A stretch of 64,000 nucleotides of DNA from Dipteris shenzhenensis. Its lineage: Eukaryota > Polypodiophyta > Polypodiopsida > Gleicheniales. Position 1 is the stretch's first letter. Each line of letters opens with the position of its first letter. The notes under the pieces were generated by a model that searched no databases, was not told the DNA's origin, and worked only from the letters and a program-made list of their open reading frames with translations. Where the stretch lies: the NCBI GenBank assembly GCA_047967505.1, contig CM106539.1; one strand, given 5' to 3'. A program made the translations under genes and the position numbers. Positions 27,598-38,370 of the stretch are shown one piece after another.

Positions 27598-28521
27598 CAC
27601 TAGTACTACTACTAGTCTATGACGGGGGAAATCTTTTGGCGAGCTTTTTAATGTGAGCTTTTTTACCATTTCCTTTGTTTTTACGAGCTTTTTTTAGAAA
27701 TCCATACATGTTTTTGTTATAAGAAAGATGGGGAGGTTAGAAAGAGGGGGAGAGAATATAGGATATATTCATTTTCATAGCATGTGGGAGGGGTGGAAGA
27801 GTGTATACTATGCACAAGGGGGGGGAGGATATGAGTGGCAATAGGAGGCAAAAAATTATGGAAGATATGTCCATATTCAAAGTAGAAGGGAGGAACTATG
27901 GGAGATATGTACATTTTAAAAGGGTATAATTTGAAACTTTTGACCTCATATTTGGATTCCTCGTCGAATTCCGGTCATTTTGAGTACCAACATGACCATA
28001 TTCTGATAAAAATTGAAAAAATGGTGTTTTTCTCATTTTGGCCTGTTTGGGGCCTGTTTTGAGTCTGCGATCTGTCAAATTATACACTTTGAAAATAAAC
28101 AAATTTCCCACATGCTCTCCCTTCCCCTTTACATTTAGTAGATGAACATAACTTTCACATTCCTCATCCTCTCTCTCCTCCTTGCACTCCTCTTTGCATA
28201 CCTTATAAGTTCCCCCTCTACGTTCTCCACTATGATAATGAATATATGTTCTAACTCCCCTCCCCTCCCTTCTCCATGCCACCTTACCCATGCGCCCATC
28301 CCTCCCCCTTTCCTTTATCTCCCCTCCACCCCCTCTCTCCTCTTAACTGCAACCACAACCCAAACTTTCAACCCACCCCACTCCATGACCCCCCCCCTCT
28401 CTCTCTCTCTCAGGTGAATGAAAAGCTTGCAATATTCATGAAAATTGAAAAAAAGCTCATGACAAAAAGCTCACCAAAAAATCACACCCGTCTATGACTA
28501 TTAAGCCTAGTAGCACCAGTG
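27598..28521. mobile_element. 924-bp non-autonomous element with CACT(A/G)GT ends
   Basis: The left end CACTAGTACTACTACTAGTC and the right end, read inverted, CACTGGTGCTACTAGG, are related. Both are followed by TA-GACGGG and TGG(C/T)GAGCTTTTT and a second (A/G)TGAGCTTTTTT. The terminal repeats are therefore about 70 bp long with small indels. The CACT start suggests the CACTA superfamily, but no matching 3-bp target duplication is visible (ATA left, TGA right). The interior is C/T-rich with no transposase. Confidence 0.65.
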
Positions 28522-30425
28522 TGATTTTGAGCCTTGTATCAGCCTTTTGATAATTTTTTTTCATCTTTAGTGCAATAGAAATTATTCCTTCTATCATAAG
28601 AATCTTGCCAAATTTATTCAAAGTGATGATTTTGTAGTCTACAGCCACTATCCTGTAACTCTCAAAAATATATTAAATGTGAGCACCCATTTATCTTGTT
28701 TGATCAACCCTAGACTATGCTGCGATAGGACATTACTAGAACAAAAAAAAAATGAATTGATATGGCGATGTTCAGTGTGAAATAACCAAATTAAGGATTT
28801 AATAAGAAAGAAAACAATAAGAATCAATAGGCTATTCAATGGCTCAAATCTGCACAGAAATTATAATGTGCCTCCCAACTCTTATGCATTCCAGCTCCTC
28901 ATGTTTGACAAGAATGCAAACAATAATGAAATCACATTATCTTTAGTTTCAAAGTAAGCAAAGCACCAAAAATAAATGCAAACATATTAGATGATGAATA
29001 AATAGGTATAGATATAGATAGACCTATATATATGAATTCATAGATATAATGATGATTAAAGTTGGACGGTCATAATAATATTATGCATACTATCATTGGG
29101 ATTAGGACTACTATTGGTAATATTGTATGTAGTAGTAGGAGAACTACCATTAAGGAACACTCAAATAAAATTACTAATGGTGGTGATAAAACTACCACTA
29201 GTAGTTTGGTAATTACCCCTAACATCTACAACAAATATTTGATGGGTAGCTAGTATTAGGTCAAAAGGCCCCAATTGTGCTATAATAATGGACCAAAAAA
29301 TGGAGTGCTATAGCATCACCTAAGGGTCACTTTTTATCCATGAAAGAAACAAGTCGGTGCAACCTAGGTCATATAGATCTAGGTCATGTGGAGTGGTTCA
29401 CGTCTCTTTCCTTGACAAAAAAGTTACACTACCTTTGATAGTAACTACAAAGATTGCTGCCATAGTGCCGTAGAGTAGCCCCTAGGTTGCACCATCATCC
29501 TTTTTTGCTTTTGAGCCATTAAGTTTGATCCACTGATTTTATGTAGAATTATTCTACTATATGTTCACATGTCCTTAATAGGATCTTGATATAATCCCTT
29601 CCATTGTAAGTACTTTTACTTCAAGTTTCACATATCCTTAACAAACCACTAGGCTTCAACACAAATTCATTCTTATGTTTCAAGCCTCAAACTCAAACAC
29701 CCTTGTAAAAGGGATAATGTATTAAAGCTACATTCAATCCATCAAATCTTTTGAATAACAGTTCTATTAAAAATTCATGTATCATCAATAGGATTTCATC
29801 CATTATATGTTCATTTGTCTTTAATAGTATGTCTAAAAATTCATGTATCTTCAATATTATTTCTCTCATGTGTTCCAGTATCTTCAAAAGGATACCTTTA
29901 TTTATGTCCAAACTTGAGCATTGATTTGTATTTATCAAACACAATTTCACTCCACCTATTCTTTAGAATGAAATTTTTTCGCCAAAAGTGGGCCAAATGT
30001 AAGGTCTTTCCACATATTCTTAAGAATGAAAATTTTGGCCTTACGTTGGCAAGTCTATGGAATGAGGGTAAGGCCAAAGTCTCTGGTACAATGCATTAGG
30101 TCTTGATTAATTCTTCTTTAGGCTTGAATATTTAATGCATTAACTTTACAACTATTATTTATGCTTGAACTTGTAATGTATTAATTTCATGACTTAGGAT
30201 TTTATGAAGTTATATCTAACATGTCCCAAATTTAATGGAAATTAATATCCTACATAACACAACAAAGTATCATCATATCCCTTCCCAAAATCAATGCTAC
30301 CTAGCAACTCCCCTGGCATTTTCACTGCCTTGCATTTGAGTTAGCTATGATGAAGAATGTTGCCTGCCTTTGGAACCTCTTAGAGTTACCGTTAGCATGA
30401 TCTAATATCATGTACCCCAAAACTT
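28522..30425. other. AT-rich, no gene supported
   Basis: No coding or RNA gene. A TAC/TGG-trinucleotide-rich part near 29085-29230 resembles 4730-4870 in composition. Short imperfect repeats of TATGTTCA(T/C)(T/A)TGTC-TTAATAG occur at about 29560 and 29810. Confidence 0.45.
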
Positions 30426-30432
30426 GAGACTT

Positions 30433-30920
30433 GGAGATTCCCATATCACACCAGCGGTAGCTATCTTGTCCACTCTCAATGCTAGTAAGAGCTAGGCCCC
30501 ATAGACCGGTAAAAGAAGTCTTTTTGGAGGTTCAATTTTTTCCCTCCGTCTTCTGCAGGCCCCCGGATGAAATAGGATATATTCATCACCCTACATTTAA
30601 TGCAAGAATTGACACAACTTTTTTGGACCTGACTATGTAGTTTACATCCCAAAATTGGTGCTAAAATTGCAGATTGGGAGATTCCCATATCACACCAACG
30701 GTAGCTGTCTTGTCACTCTCAACACTAGTAAGAGCCGCGGTCCCCATAGACCGGTAAAAGAAGTTTTTTTGGAGGTTCAATTTTTTGCCTCCATCTTCTC
30801 CGGTCCCATGACGGAATAGGATATATTCACCACCCTACATTTAATGCAAGAATTGACAACTTTTTTTGGACATGACTATGCAGCTTACATCCCAAAATTG
30901 GTGCTAAAATTGCATACCGG
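30433..30920 (+). repeat. 244-bp unit A, two tandem copies
   Basis: Copies start with GGAGATTCCCATATCACACC at 30433 and 30677. Shared internal landmarks are CCCCATAGACCGGTAAAAGA, GGAGGTTCAATTTTTT, GGATATATTCA and CCCAAAATTGGTGCTAAAAT. A third copy lies at about 31998-32230, so unit A is part of a larger repeat of about 1.3 kb. Confidence 0.85.
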
Positions 30921-31296
30921 GCATCTCCATTTGCCAGGGGGTGTCCCCAGCGACCCCTTGGACTTGCTCTATTTGTCTAGTTGTGTATCTCCACAAAAAT
31001 CGGAGTAGGGCCTATTTTCCCCATTTAGTAAAACTATATGCATCAATATGTATGTATGTATGTATGTATGCATGTATGCATGCATGCATGCATCCATGTA
31101 TGTATGTACACACACACACATATATGTATGTATGTATGTATGTATGTGTACTAAAACTACTAAAACTATATGCATCAAATAATGTTGTTGATCAATTTTT
31201 GGCATACCCCACGAAAATCAAGACCATGGGGTCTTACTTTTGATGTTTGTATGTATGTATGTATATATATATGTATGTACATACATACATACATAC

Positions 31297-31346
<50 letters not shown>

Positions 31347-31392
31347 GTATGTATTATGTATGTATGTATAAATGTATGTATGTATGTATGTA

Positions 31393-31425
<33 letters not shown>

Positions 31426-31484
31426 ATGTATATGTATATGTTGATACATATATGTATATATTGATGCATACAATTTTGATATAT
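30921..31484 (+). repeat. unit B plus TATG/GT microsatellite
   Basis: A block with GGGGTGTCCC and TTGGACTTGCTCTATTTGTC, repeated at 32235-32560, runs into (TATG)n, (CA)n and (GT)n tracts (31047-31440). Frames through these tracts (Tyr-Ile-His-Thr repeats) are not genes. Confidence 0.8.
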
Positions 31485-31869
31485 GGAGAAAATGGACGTG
31501 AAAACCATCTAAATTGGTTCTTGTCGTTCAATTTGATATATGGCATGATCCTATTTGGATTTGTAAGTCCAAAGATATGGGGTCCTACTTTTAGGGCCTG
31601 AATGCCTAAAATAGGCAGCGCATTAACATGCTACCTATTTCATGCATTTAGGTCTCAAAAGTAGGACCCCATTGGCAACACAATGGGGTCCTAGTTTTGA
31701 GGCCTAAATGCATGAAATAGACAACGCGTTAACGTGTTGCCTATTTTAGGCATTCAGGCCCTAAAAGTAGTACCCCGTATCTTTGGACTTGCATATCCAA
31801 ATGGGGTCATGTCATATATCAAATCGAACGGCAAGATCAATTTAGATGGTTTTCATGTCCATTTTCTCC
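31485..31869. repeat. foldback unit 1 (385 bp)
   Basis: The left arm starts GGAGAAAATGGACGTGAAAA and the right arm ends at its complement, CATGTCCATTTTCTCC. Each arm contains the ATATATGACATGACCCC-type and CAAAGATA(T/C)GGGGT phrases and its complement. The centre is a second palindrome of ~40-bp arms around GCAACACAATGGGG. Confidence 0.88.
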
Positions 31870-31997
31870 ATCAACTAAAACTATATTCATCAAATAATGT
31901 TGTTGATCAATTTTTGGCATACCCCCCCAAAATCAAGACCCCCATTGCAAAGAAAGGTAAAGAACACAAGTGCTTGTTCTTATGCTCATGAGACAAG

Positions 31998-32353
31998 AAC
32001 ACCAACGGTAGCTGTCTTGTCCACTCTCAACACTAGTAAGAGCCGCGGTCCCCATAGACCGGTAAAAGAAGTTTTTTTGGAGGTTCAATTTTTTGCCTCC
32101 ATCTTCTCCGGCCCCATGACGGAATAGGATATATTCACGACCCTACATTTAATGCAAGAATTGACAACTTTTTTTGGACATGACTATGTAGCTTACATCC
32201 CAAAATTGGTGCTAAAATTGCAAACCGGGCATCTCCATTTGCCGGGGGGTGTCCCTAGTGACCCCTTGGACTTGCTCTATTTGTCTAGTTGTGTCTCTCC
32301 ACAAAAATCAAAGTAGGGCCTATTTTCCCCATTTAGTAAAACTATATGCATCA

Positions 32354-32384
<31 letters not shown>

Positions 32385-32437
32385 TGTATGTATGCATGCA
32401 TGCATGCATCCATGTATGTATGTACACACACACACAC

Positions 32438-32468
<31 letters not shown>

Positions 32469-32590
32469 TGTGTACTAAAACTACTAAAACTATATGCATC
32501 AAATAATGTTGTTGATCAATTTTTGGCATACCCCACGAAAATCAAGACCCCCATTGCAAAGAAAGGTAAAGAACACAAGTGCTTGTTCTT
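31998..32590 (+). repeat. second copy of units A and B
   Basis: Unit A (from ACCAACGGTAGCTGTCTTG) then unit B with its own (TATG)n and CATACCCCACGAAAATCAAG end. Co-linear with 30683-31220, which gives a higher-order period of about 1.3 kb at this end of the array. Confidence 0.8.
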
Positions 32591-32619
32591 ATGCTCATGA
32601 GACAACAAAATGCATGACA

Positions 32620-32696
32620 TAGGGAACCAATGGGGTCTTACTTTTGATGTTTGTATGTATGTATGTATATATATATGTATGTACATACATACATAC

Positions 32697-32750
<54 letters not shown>

Positions 32751-32794
32751 ATGTATTATGTATGTATGTATAAATGTATGTATGTATGTATGTA

Positions 32795-32825
<31 letters not shown>

Positions 32826-32898
32826 ATGTATGTATGTATATGTATATGTATATGTTGATGCATATATGTATATATTGATGCATACAATTTTGATATAT
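32620..32898 (+). repeat. TATG/GT microsatellite spacer
   Basis: (GTAT)n, (ACAT)n, (GT)n and (TATG)n blocks between foldback units 1 and 2; GTACATAC marks the switch between complementary runs, so the spacer can itself fold. Confidence 0.85.
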
Positions 32899-33283
32899 GG
32901 AGAAAATGGCATGAAAACCATCTAAATTGGTTCTTGTCATTCAATTTGGTATATGACATGATCCTATTTGGATTTGTAAGTCCAAAGATATGGGGTCCTA
33001 CTTTTAGGGCCTGAATGCCTAAAATAGGCAGCGCATTAACACGCTACCTATTTCATGCATTTAGGTCTCAAAAGTAGGACCCTATTGGCAACAAAATGGG
33101 GTCCTAGTTTTGAGGCCTAAATGCATGAAATAGACAATGCATTAATGTGCTACCTATTTTAGGCATTCAGGCCCTAAAAGTAGTATCCCGTATCTTTGGA
33201 CTTGCATATCCAAATGGGGTCATGTCATATATCAAATAGAACGGCAAGATCCAATGTAGATGGTTTTCATGTCCATTTTCTCC
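32899..33283. repeat. foldback unit 2 (385 bp)
   Basis: Same arms and centre as unit 1 with scattered substitutions (for example AATGCATTAATGTGC at the inner junction). Confidence 0.87.
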
Positions 33284-33505
33284 ATCAACTAAAACTATAT
33301 TCATCAAATAATGTTGCTGATCAATTTTTGGCATACCCCCCTAAAATCAAGACCCCCATTGCAAAGAAAGGTAAAGAACAAAAGTGCTTGTTCTTATGCT
33401 CATGAGACAACAAAATGCATGACATGGGAAACCAACGGGGTCTTACTTTTGATGTTTGCATGTATGTATGTATGTATATATATGCATGTACATACATACC
33501 TACAT

Positions 33506-33539
<34 letters not shown>

Positions 33540-33610
33540 GTATATATATATGTATTTATGTATATGTTGATGCATATATGTATATATTGATGCATATAAT
33601 TTTGATATAT
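33284..33610 (+). repeat. unit C plus microsatellite spacer
   Basis: Unit C: TATTCATCAAATAATGTTG, then CAAAATCAAGACCCCCATTG or close variants, then GTGCTTGTTCTTATGCTCAT, then CAA(T/C)GGGGTCTTACTTTTGA. It recurs after each foldback unit, and its CAAGACCCC/GGGGTCTT ends are an inverted pair. TATG and AC runs follow. Confidence 0.8.
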
Positions 33611-33996
33611 GGAGAAAATGGACATGAAAATCATCTAAATTGGCTTTTGCCGTTTGATTTGATATATGACATGACCCCATTTGGATTTGTAAGTCCAAAG
33701 ATACGGGGTCCTAGTTTTAGGGCCTGAATGCCTGAAATAGGTAGCGCGTTAACGTGCTGCCTATTTCATGCATTTAGGCCTCAAAAGTAGGACCCCATTG
33801 GCAACACAATGGGGTCCTACTTTTGAGGCCTAAATGCATGAAATAGGCAGCGCATTAATGCACTGCCTATTTTAGGCATTCAAACCCTAAAAGTAGCACC
33901 CTGTATCTTTGGACTTGCATATCCAAATGGGGTCATGTCATATATCAAATCGAACGACAAGATCCAATTAAGATGGTTTTCATGTCCATTTTCTCC
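33611..33996. repeat. foldback unit 3 (386 bp)
   Basis: The clearest copy. The inner palindrome has perfect 40-bp arms: CCTATTTCATGCATTTAGGC...GGACCCCATT, an 8-base loop GGCAACAC, then the complement. Confidence 0.9.
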
Positions 33997-34197
33997 ATCA
34001 ACTAAAACTATATTCATCAAATAATGTTGTTGATCAATTTTTGGCATACCCCCCCAAAATCAAGACCCCCATTGCAAAGAAAGGTAAAGAACACAAGTGC
34101 TTGTTCTTACGCTCATGAGACAACAAAATGCATGACATGGGAAACCAATGGGGTCTTACTTTTGATGTTTGTATGTATGCATGTATGTATATATATG

Positions 34198-34210
34198 CAT
34201 GTACATACAT

Positions 34211-34306
<96 letters not shown>

Positions 34307-34325
34307 GTATGTATGTATGTATATG
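34198..34325 (+). repeat. (ACAT)n(AC)31(AT)n(GTAT)n compound microsatellite
   Basis: A pure AC run of about 62 bases (34227-34289) is flanked by ACAT and TATG runs. It separates foldback units 3 and 4. Confidence 0.9.
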
Positions 34326-34381
34326 TTGATGCATATATGTATATATTGATGTATATGTTGATGCATACAATTTTGATATAT

Positions 34382-34732
34382 GGAGAAAATGGACATGAAA
34401 ATCATCTAAATTGGCTCTTGCCATTGGATTTGATATATGACATGACCCCATTTGGATTTGTAAGTCCAAAGATACAGGGTCCTACTCTTAGGGCCTGAAT
34501 GCCTAAAATAGGCAGCACGTTAACGCGCTGCCTAAGTAGGACCCATGGGGTCCTACTTTTGAGGCCTAAATGCATGAAATAGGCAGCGCATTAACGTGTT
34601 GCCTATTTTAGGCATTTAGGCCCTAAGAGTAGCACCCTGTATCTTTGGACTTGCATATCCGAATGGGGTCATGTCATATATCAAATCGAATGGCAAGATC
34701 CAATTTAGATGGTTTTCATGTCCATTTTCTCC
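34382..34732. repeat. foldback unit 4 (351 bp, centre shortened)
   Basis: Outer arms as in the other units; about 35 bases of the inner palindrome are missing (GCCTAAGTAGGACCCATGGG at the centre). Confidence 0.85.
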
Positions 34733-34899
34733 ATCAACTAAAACTATATTCATCAAATAATGTTGTTTATCAATTTTTGGCATACCCCCCCAAAATCAAG
34801 ACCCCCATTGCAAAGAAAGGTAAGGAACACAAGTGCTTGTTCTTATGCTCATGAGACAACAAAATGCATGAAATAGGTAACCGACGGGGTCCTAATTTT

Positions 34900-34951
34900 T
34901 CTGTATGTATGTAAGTATGTATATATGTATGTATATACATACATATATATC

Positions 34952-35016
<65 letters not shown>

Positions 35017-35087
35017 ATGTATATGTATATGTTGATGCATATATGTATATATTGATGTATATATTGATGCATACAATTTTGATATAT
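34900..35087 (+). repeat. TATG/GT compound microsatellite spacer
   Basis: (GTAT)n, (TATA)n, two GT runs and TATGTTGATGCATA repeats between foldback units 4 and 5. Confidence 0.85.
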
Positions 35088-35350
35088 GGAGAAAATGGAC
35101 ATGAAAACCATCTAAATTGGCTCTTGTCATTCGATTTGATATATGACATGATCCCATTTTGTTTGTAAGTCCAAAGATATGGGGTCCTACTTTTAGGGCC
35201 TGAATGCCAAAAATAGGCAACGCGTTAAGGCATTCAGGCCCTAAAAGTAGTACCCCGTATCTTTGGACTTGCATATCCAAATGGGGTCATGTCATATATC
35301 AAATCAAATGGCAAGATCCAATTTAGATGGTTTTCATGTCCATTTTCTCC
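35088..35350. repeat. foldback unit 5 (263 bp, inner palindrome lost)
   Basis: Outer arms present; the inner palindrome is deleted so that GGCAACGCGTTAAGGCATTC joins the arms. It shows the outer arms can be separated from the inner ones. Confidence 0.83.
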
Positions 35351-35521
35351 ATCAACTAAAATTATATTCATCAAATAATGTTGTTGATCAATTTTTGGCA
35401 TACCCCCCCAAAATCAAGACCCCCATTGCAAAGAAAGGTAAAGAACACTAATGCTTGTTGTTATGCTCAAGAGACAACAAAATGCATGACATGGGAAACC
35501 AATGGGGTCTTACTTTTGATG

Positions 35522-35595
35522 TTCGTATGTATGTATGTATGTATATATATGCATGTACATACATACATACATACATACATACATACATACATACA

Positions 35596-35687
<92 letters not shown>

Positions 35688-35710
35688 TGTATGTATGTAT
35701 GTATATGTTG
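35522..35710 (+). repeat. long palindromic (GTAT)(ACAT)(AT)(GTAT) microsatellite
   Basis: About 70 bases of ACAT, about 35 of AT and about 50 of GTAT in a row; the ACAT and GTAT runs are complementary, giving a perfect potential hairpin of over 100 bases. Confidence 0.9.
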
Positions 35711-35763
35711 ATGCATATTTGTATATATTGATGTATATATTGATGCATACAATTTTGATATAT

Positions 35764-36129
35764 GGAGAAAATGGACATGAAAATCATCTACATTGGCTCT
35801 TGCCATTTGATTTGATATATGACATGACCCCGTTTGGATTTGTGAGTCCAAAGATACGGGGTCCTACTTTTAGGGCCTGAATTAATGCACTGCCTATTTC
35901 ATGCATTTAGGCCTCAAAAGTAGGACCCCATTGTGTTGCCAATGGGGTCCTACTTTTGAGGCCTAAATGCATGAAATAGGCAGCGCATTAACACGCTGCC
36001 TATTTTAGGCATTCATACCCTAAAAGTAGCACCCCGTATCTTTGGACTTGCATATCCGAATGGGGTCATGTCATATATCAAATTGAATGGAAAGATCCAA
36101 TTTAGATGGTTTTCATGTCCATTTTCTCC
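35764..36129. repeat. foldback unit 6 (366 bp)
   Basis: Arms and inner palindrome present; the inner loop is inverted relative to unit 3 (GTGTTGCC rather than GGCAACAC) and the left inner junction is shortened (GGGCCTGAATTAATGCACTG). Confidence 0.85.
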
Positions 36130-36265
36130 ATCAACTAAAACTATATTCATCAAATAATGTTGTTTATCAATTTTTGGCATACCCCCCCTAAAATCAAGAC
36201 CCCCATTTTGCTGTAAGTATGTAAGTATGTATATATGTATGTATATACATACATATATATCTATA

Positions 36266-36314
<49 letters not shown>

Positions 36315-36455
36315 ACACACACATGTATGTATGTATGTATGTATGTATCTATATATATATATATATATATATATACATACATACATATGTATATATTGAT
36401 GCATATATCGATGCATGTCTTGATGTATATATTTATGCATACAGTTTTGATTGAT
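36130..36455 (+). repeat. unit C fragment plus microsatellites
   Basis: Shortened unit C (ends CCCCCATTTTGCTG), then GT, AC, GTAT, AT and ACAT runs. Confidence 0.8.
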
Positions 36456-36839
36456 GGAGAAAATAGGCATGAAAACCATCTAAATTGGCTCTTGTTGTTC
36501 GATTTGATATAGGACATGATCCCATTGGGATTTGCAAGTCCAAAGATACGGGGTCCTACTTTTAGGACCTGAATTCCTAAAATAGGTAGCTTGTCAATGT
36601 GCTGCCTATTTCATGCATTTAGGCCTCAAAAGTAGGACCTCATTTGGTCCTACATGGGGTCCTACTTTTGAGGCCTAAATGTATGAAATAGGCAGCCCAT
36701 TGACGCGCTACCTACTTTAGGCATTCAAGCCCTAAAAGTAAGACCCCGTATCTTTGGAATTACAAATCCAAATGGGGTCATGTCATACATCAATTCAAAT
36801 GGCAAGAGCCAATTTAGATATTTTCATGCCTATTTTATC
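36456..36839. repeat. foldback unit 7 (about 384 bp, most diverged)
   Basis: Left arm GGAGAAAATAGGCATGAAAA, right arm ATTTTCATGCCTATTTTATC. The inner palindrome centre reads ACCTCATTTGGTCCTACATG. Last unit of the array. Confidence 0.8.
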
Positions 36840-36956
36840 GATTTAATAAAACTACATGCATCAAATAATGTTGTTTATCAATTTTTGCAACCCCTAAAAT
36901 CAAGACCCCCATTGGAAAGAAAGGTAAGGAACACAAGTGCTTGTTCTTATGTTCAG

Positions 36957-37049
36957 GAGACATTAAAAAAGAGGCCTAGTAGCCCAAAAATGGCAGCGCA
37001 TCAATGCACTATCATTTTTGGGTTGCCAGGTCTCTTTTTTGTTGTCTCA
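36957..37049. repeat. single hairpin with different arms
   Basis: The left arm AAAAAAGAGGCCTAGTAGCC and right arm GGGTTGCCAGGTCTCTTTTT are complementary with a few mismatches. The centre AATGGCAGCGCATCAATGCA resembles the centre of the foldback units although the arms do not. Confidence 0.7.
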
Positions 37050-37586
37050 CGGCATACATATGGAGGTTATTATACAATATAACTAAGAAGTAGTATTGAA
37101 GTAGTTCTATAATTTGGATGCATTAAGAGCATTCATATAGCAAGGAAGAATATAATAATTGAATACATTTTTTTTTCAATACATATTGCTAGTGAGACTA
37201 CCAAAAAGAGGCTCTACCCCTCATGATGTCTCTGGATACAGAATATGAGATTGCTTGATGCTTGGATTGCAGCTAGAAATGTTGCGTGGGCAAAGCCACT
37301 ATATGCCTCAAGTGTTGGAAATTGATGTATGGCTCAAGTGCTAGAATGTGCAAATCATGGCCAAAATCAAGACCCCTTAGAGATTCCATGAGGGCTATCC
37401 TTTTACTACTACACACGTCACCTTTAGTCGAGGGCAGAACCATTCGTCATCATAGGCAGCAGGTTCATGGGACCCCATCCCATGATCCAAGGCATTATTC
37501 AAAGACAAAGTATTTCTGACCATTCCCAAATTGAGTTTGCCAATTCCTAATCTGATTGATTTCATTTACTGGACTTGCAATGCTTG
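37050..37586. other. no gene supported
   Basis: AT-rich to mixed sequence. A 77-codon frame (37286-37519) has no recognised domain. It contains CCAAAATCAAGACCCC near 37357, a phrase shared with unit C and the hairpins. Confidence 0.45.
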
Positions 37587-37699
37587 CAAAGCCCTTGCTT
37601 AAGCTTGAATGAGCCTCTTGATTTTGGGGGTATAATGGTCAAAAATGGCTTAACACGCCCAAAATCAAGAGGCTCATTCAAGCTTAAGCAAGGGCTTTG
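37587..37699. repeat. perfect 42-bp inverted repeat (hairpin)
   Basis: The left arm 37587-37628 (starts CAAAGCCCTTGCTTAAGC) and right arm 37658-37699 (ends GCTTAAGCAAGGGCTTTG) are exact complements over 42 bp, with a 29-base loop. A perfect stem this long implies recent origin or maintenance. Confidence 0.93.
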
Positions 37700-37701
37700 T
37701 A

Positions 37702-37790
37702 GGTCTTGTTTTTGGGTGACAAAAGCATGAAAAATGACAGTGCATTAAGGTGTTGCCATTCTTATGCTTCCCCCCTCCAAAAACAAGACC
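37702..37790. repeat. second adjacent hairpin
   Basis: Arms GGTCTTGTTTTTGG (37702-37715) and CCAAAAACAAGACC (37777-37790) are perfect, continuing inward imperfectly. The centre GACAGTGCATTAAGGTGTTG again resembles the GCGCATTAA centre of the foldback units. Confidence 0.8.
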
Positions 37791-37930
37791 CCCAAGCTAT
37801 TCATTGGAGACACCAAAATGAGGAGAAGGATGACGTGAGGAGTCGAGGAGCTAGCCAATGAGGGGAGGGACAACCTTGGAATTGCCAGCAACAAGCATGA
37901 TGCAAGGAGGTGAGAAGGCAAAGAAGTAAG

Positions 37931-38370
37931 CCCGGGGGATTATTCACTCTTCATGAAAGGGGGACGTCACTTGCATGCATGAACTTTAAGAAAACCCCCT
38001 ATTTAAGATCCATGTAGGATGATAAAACACCCCTATTTAAGCTTATAAGATACCACCAAAATTCTATTATGTCCCACCTTTCCTTAAATCTACGTTCTTT
38101 CTCAAGCATTTAGATCACACAATAAGAAAATTTCCCTATGACTATTTAAAACCATACACAAAACCAAACTTGTTTGGACTAGTTATCCAAGGTAGCCTAT
38201 ACTATGCCCCCCCCTCTTAAATATGGCATGGCCCCCCTAACTTAAATTTAGTATTGGGAAAAAATAAAAGGTCCCCCACCCCTAATGTATAAGCTTATGC
38301 CTCATTAAAAAAAACCCCCCTATTGTACACTCACGTGATATCATAAGTTTCCTCTTGTGAATCCCCCGGG
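37931..38370 (+). mobile_element. MITE copy A (440 bp) with CCCGGGGG ends
   Basis: Starts CCCGGGGGATTATTCAC and ends GTGAATCCCCCGGG (inverted repeat of about 14 bp). It is flanked by GAAGTAAG (37923-37930) and GAAGCAAG (38371-38378), an 8-bp target duplication with one mismatch. The interior is A/T-rich with no ORF; it shares order and sequence with copy B in the opposite orientation. An 8-bp duplication fits the hAT or P superfamilies. The hAT pseudogene at 43.8-46.2 kb shows that hAT transposases have been present. Confidence 0.88.

Noticed and set aside
31170-36520. Long open frames of Tyr-Ile-His-Thr and Cys-Val-Cys-Val repeats on both strands
   Set aside because: They are translations of TATG, ACAT and AC microsatellites that stay open by composition; no domain, start context or conservation.
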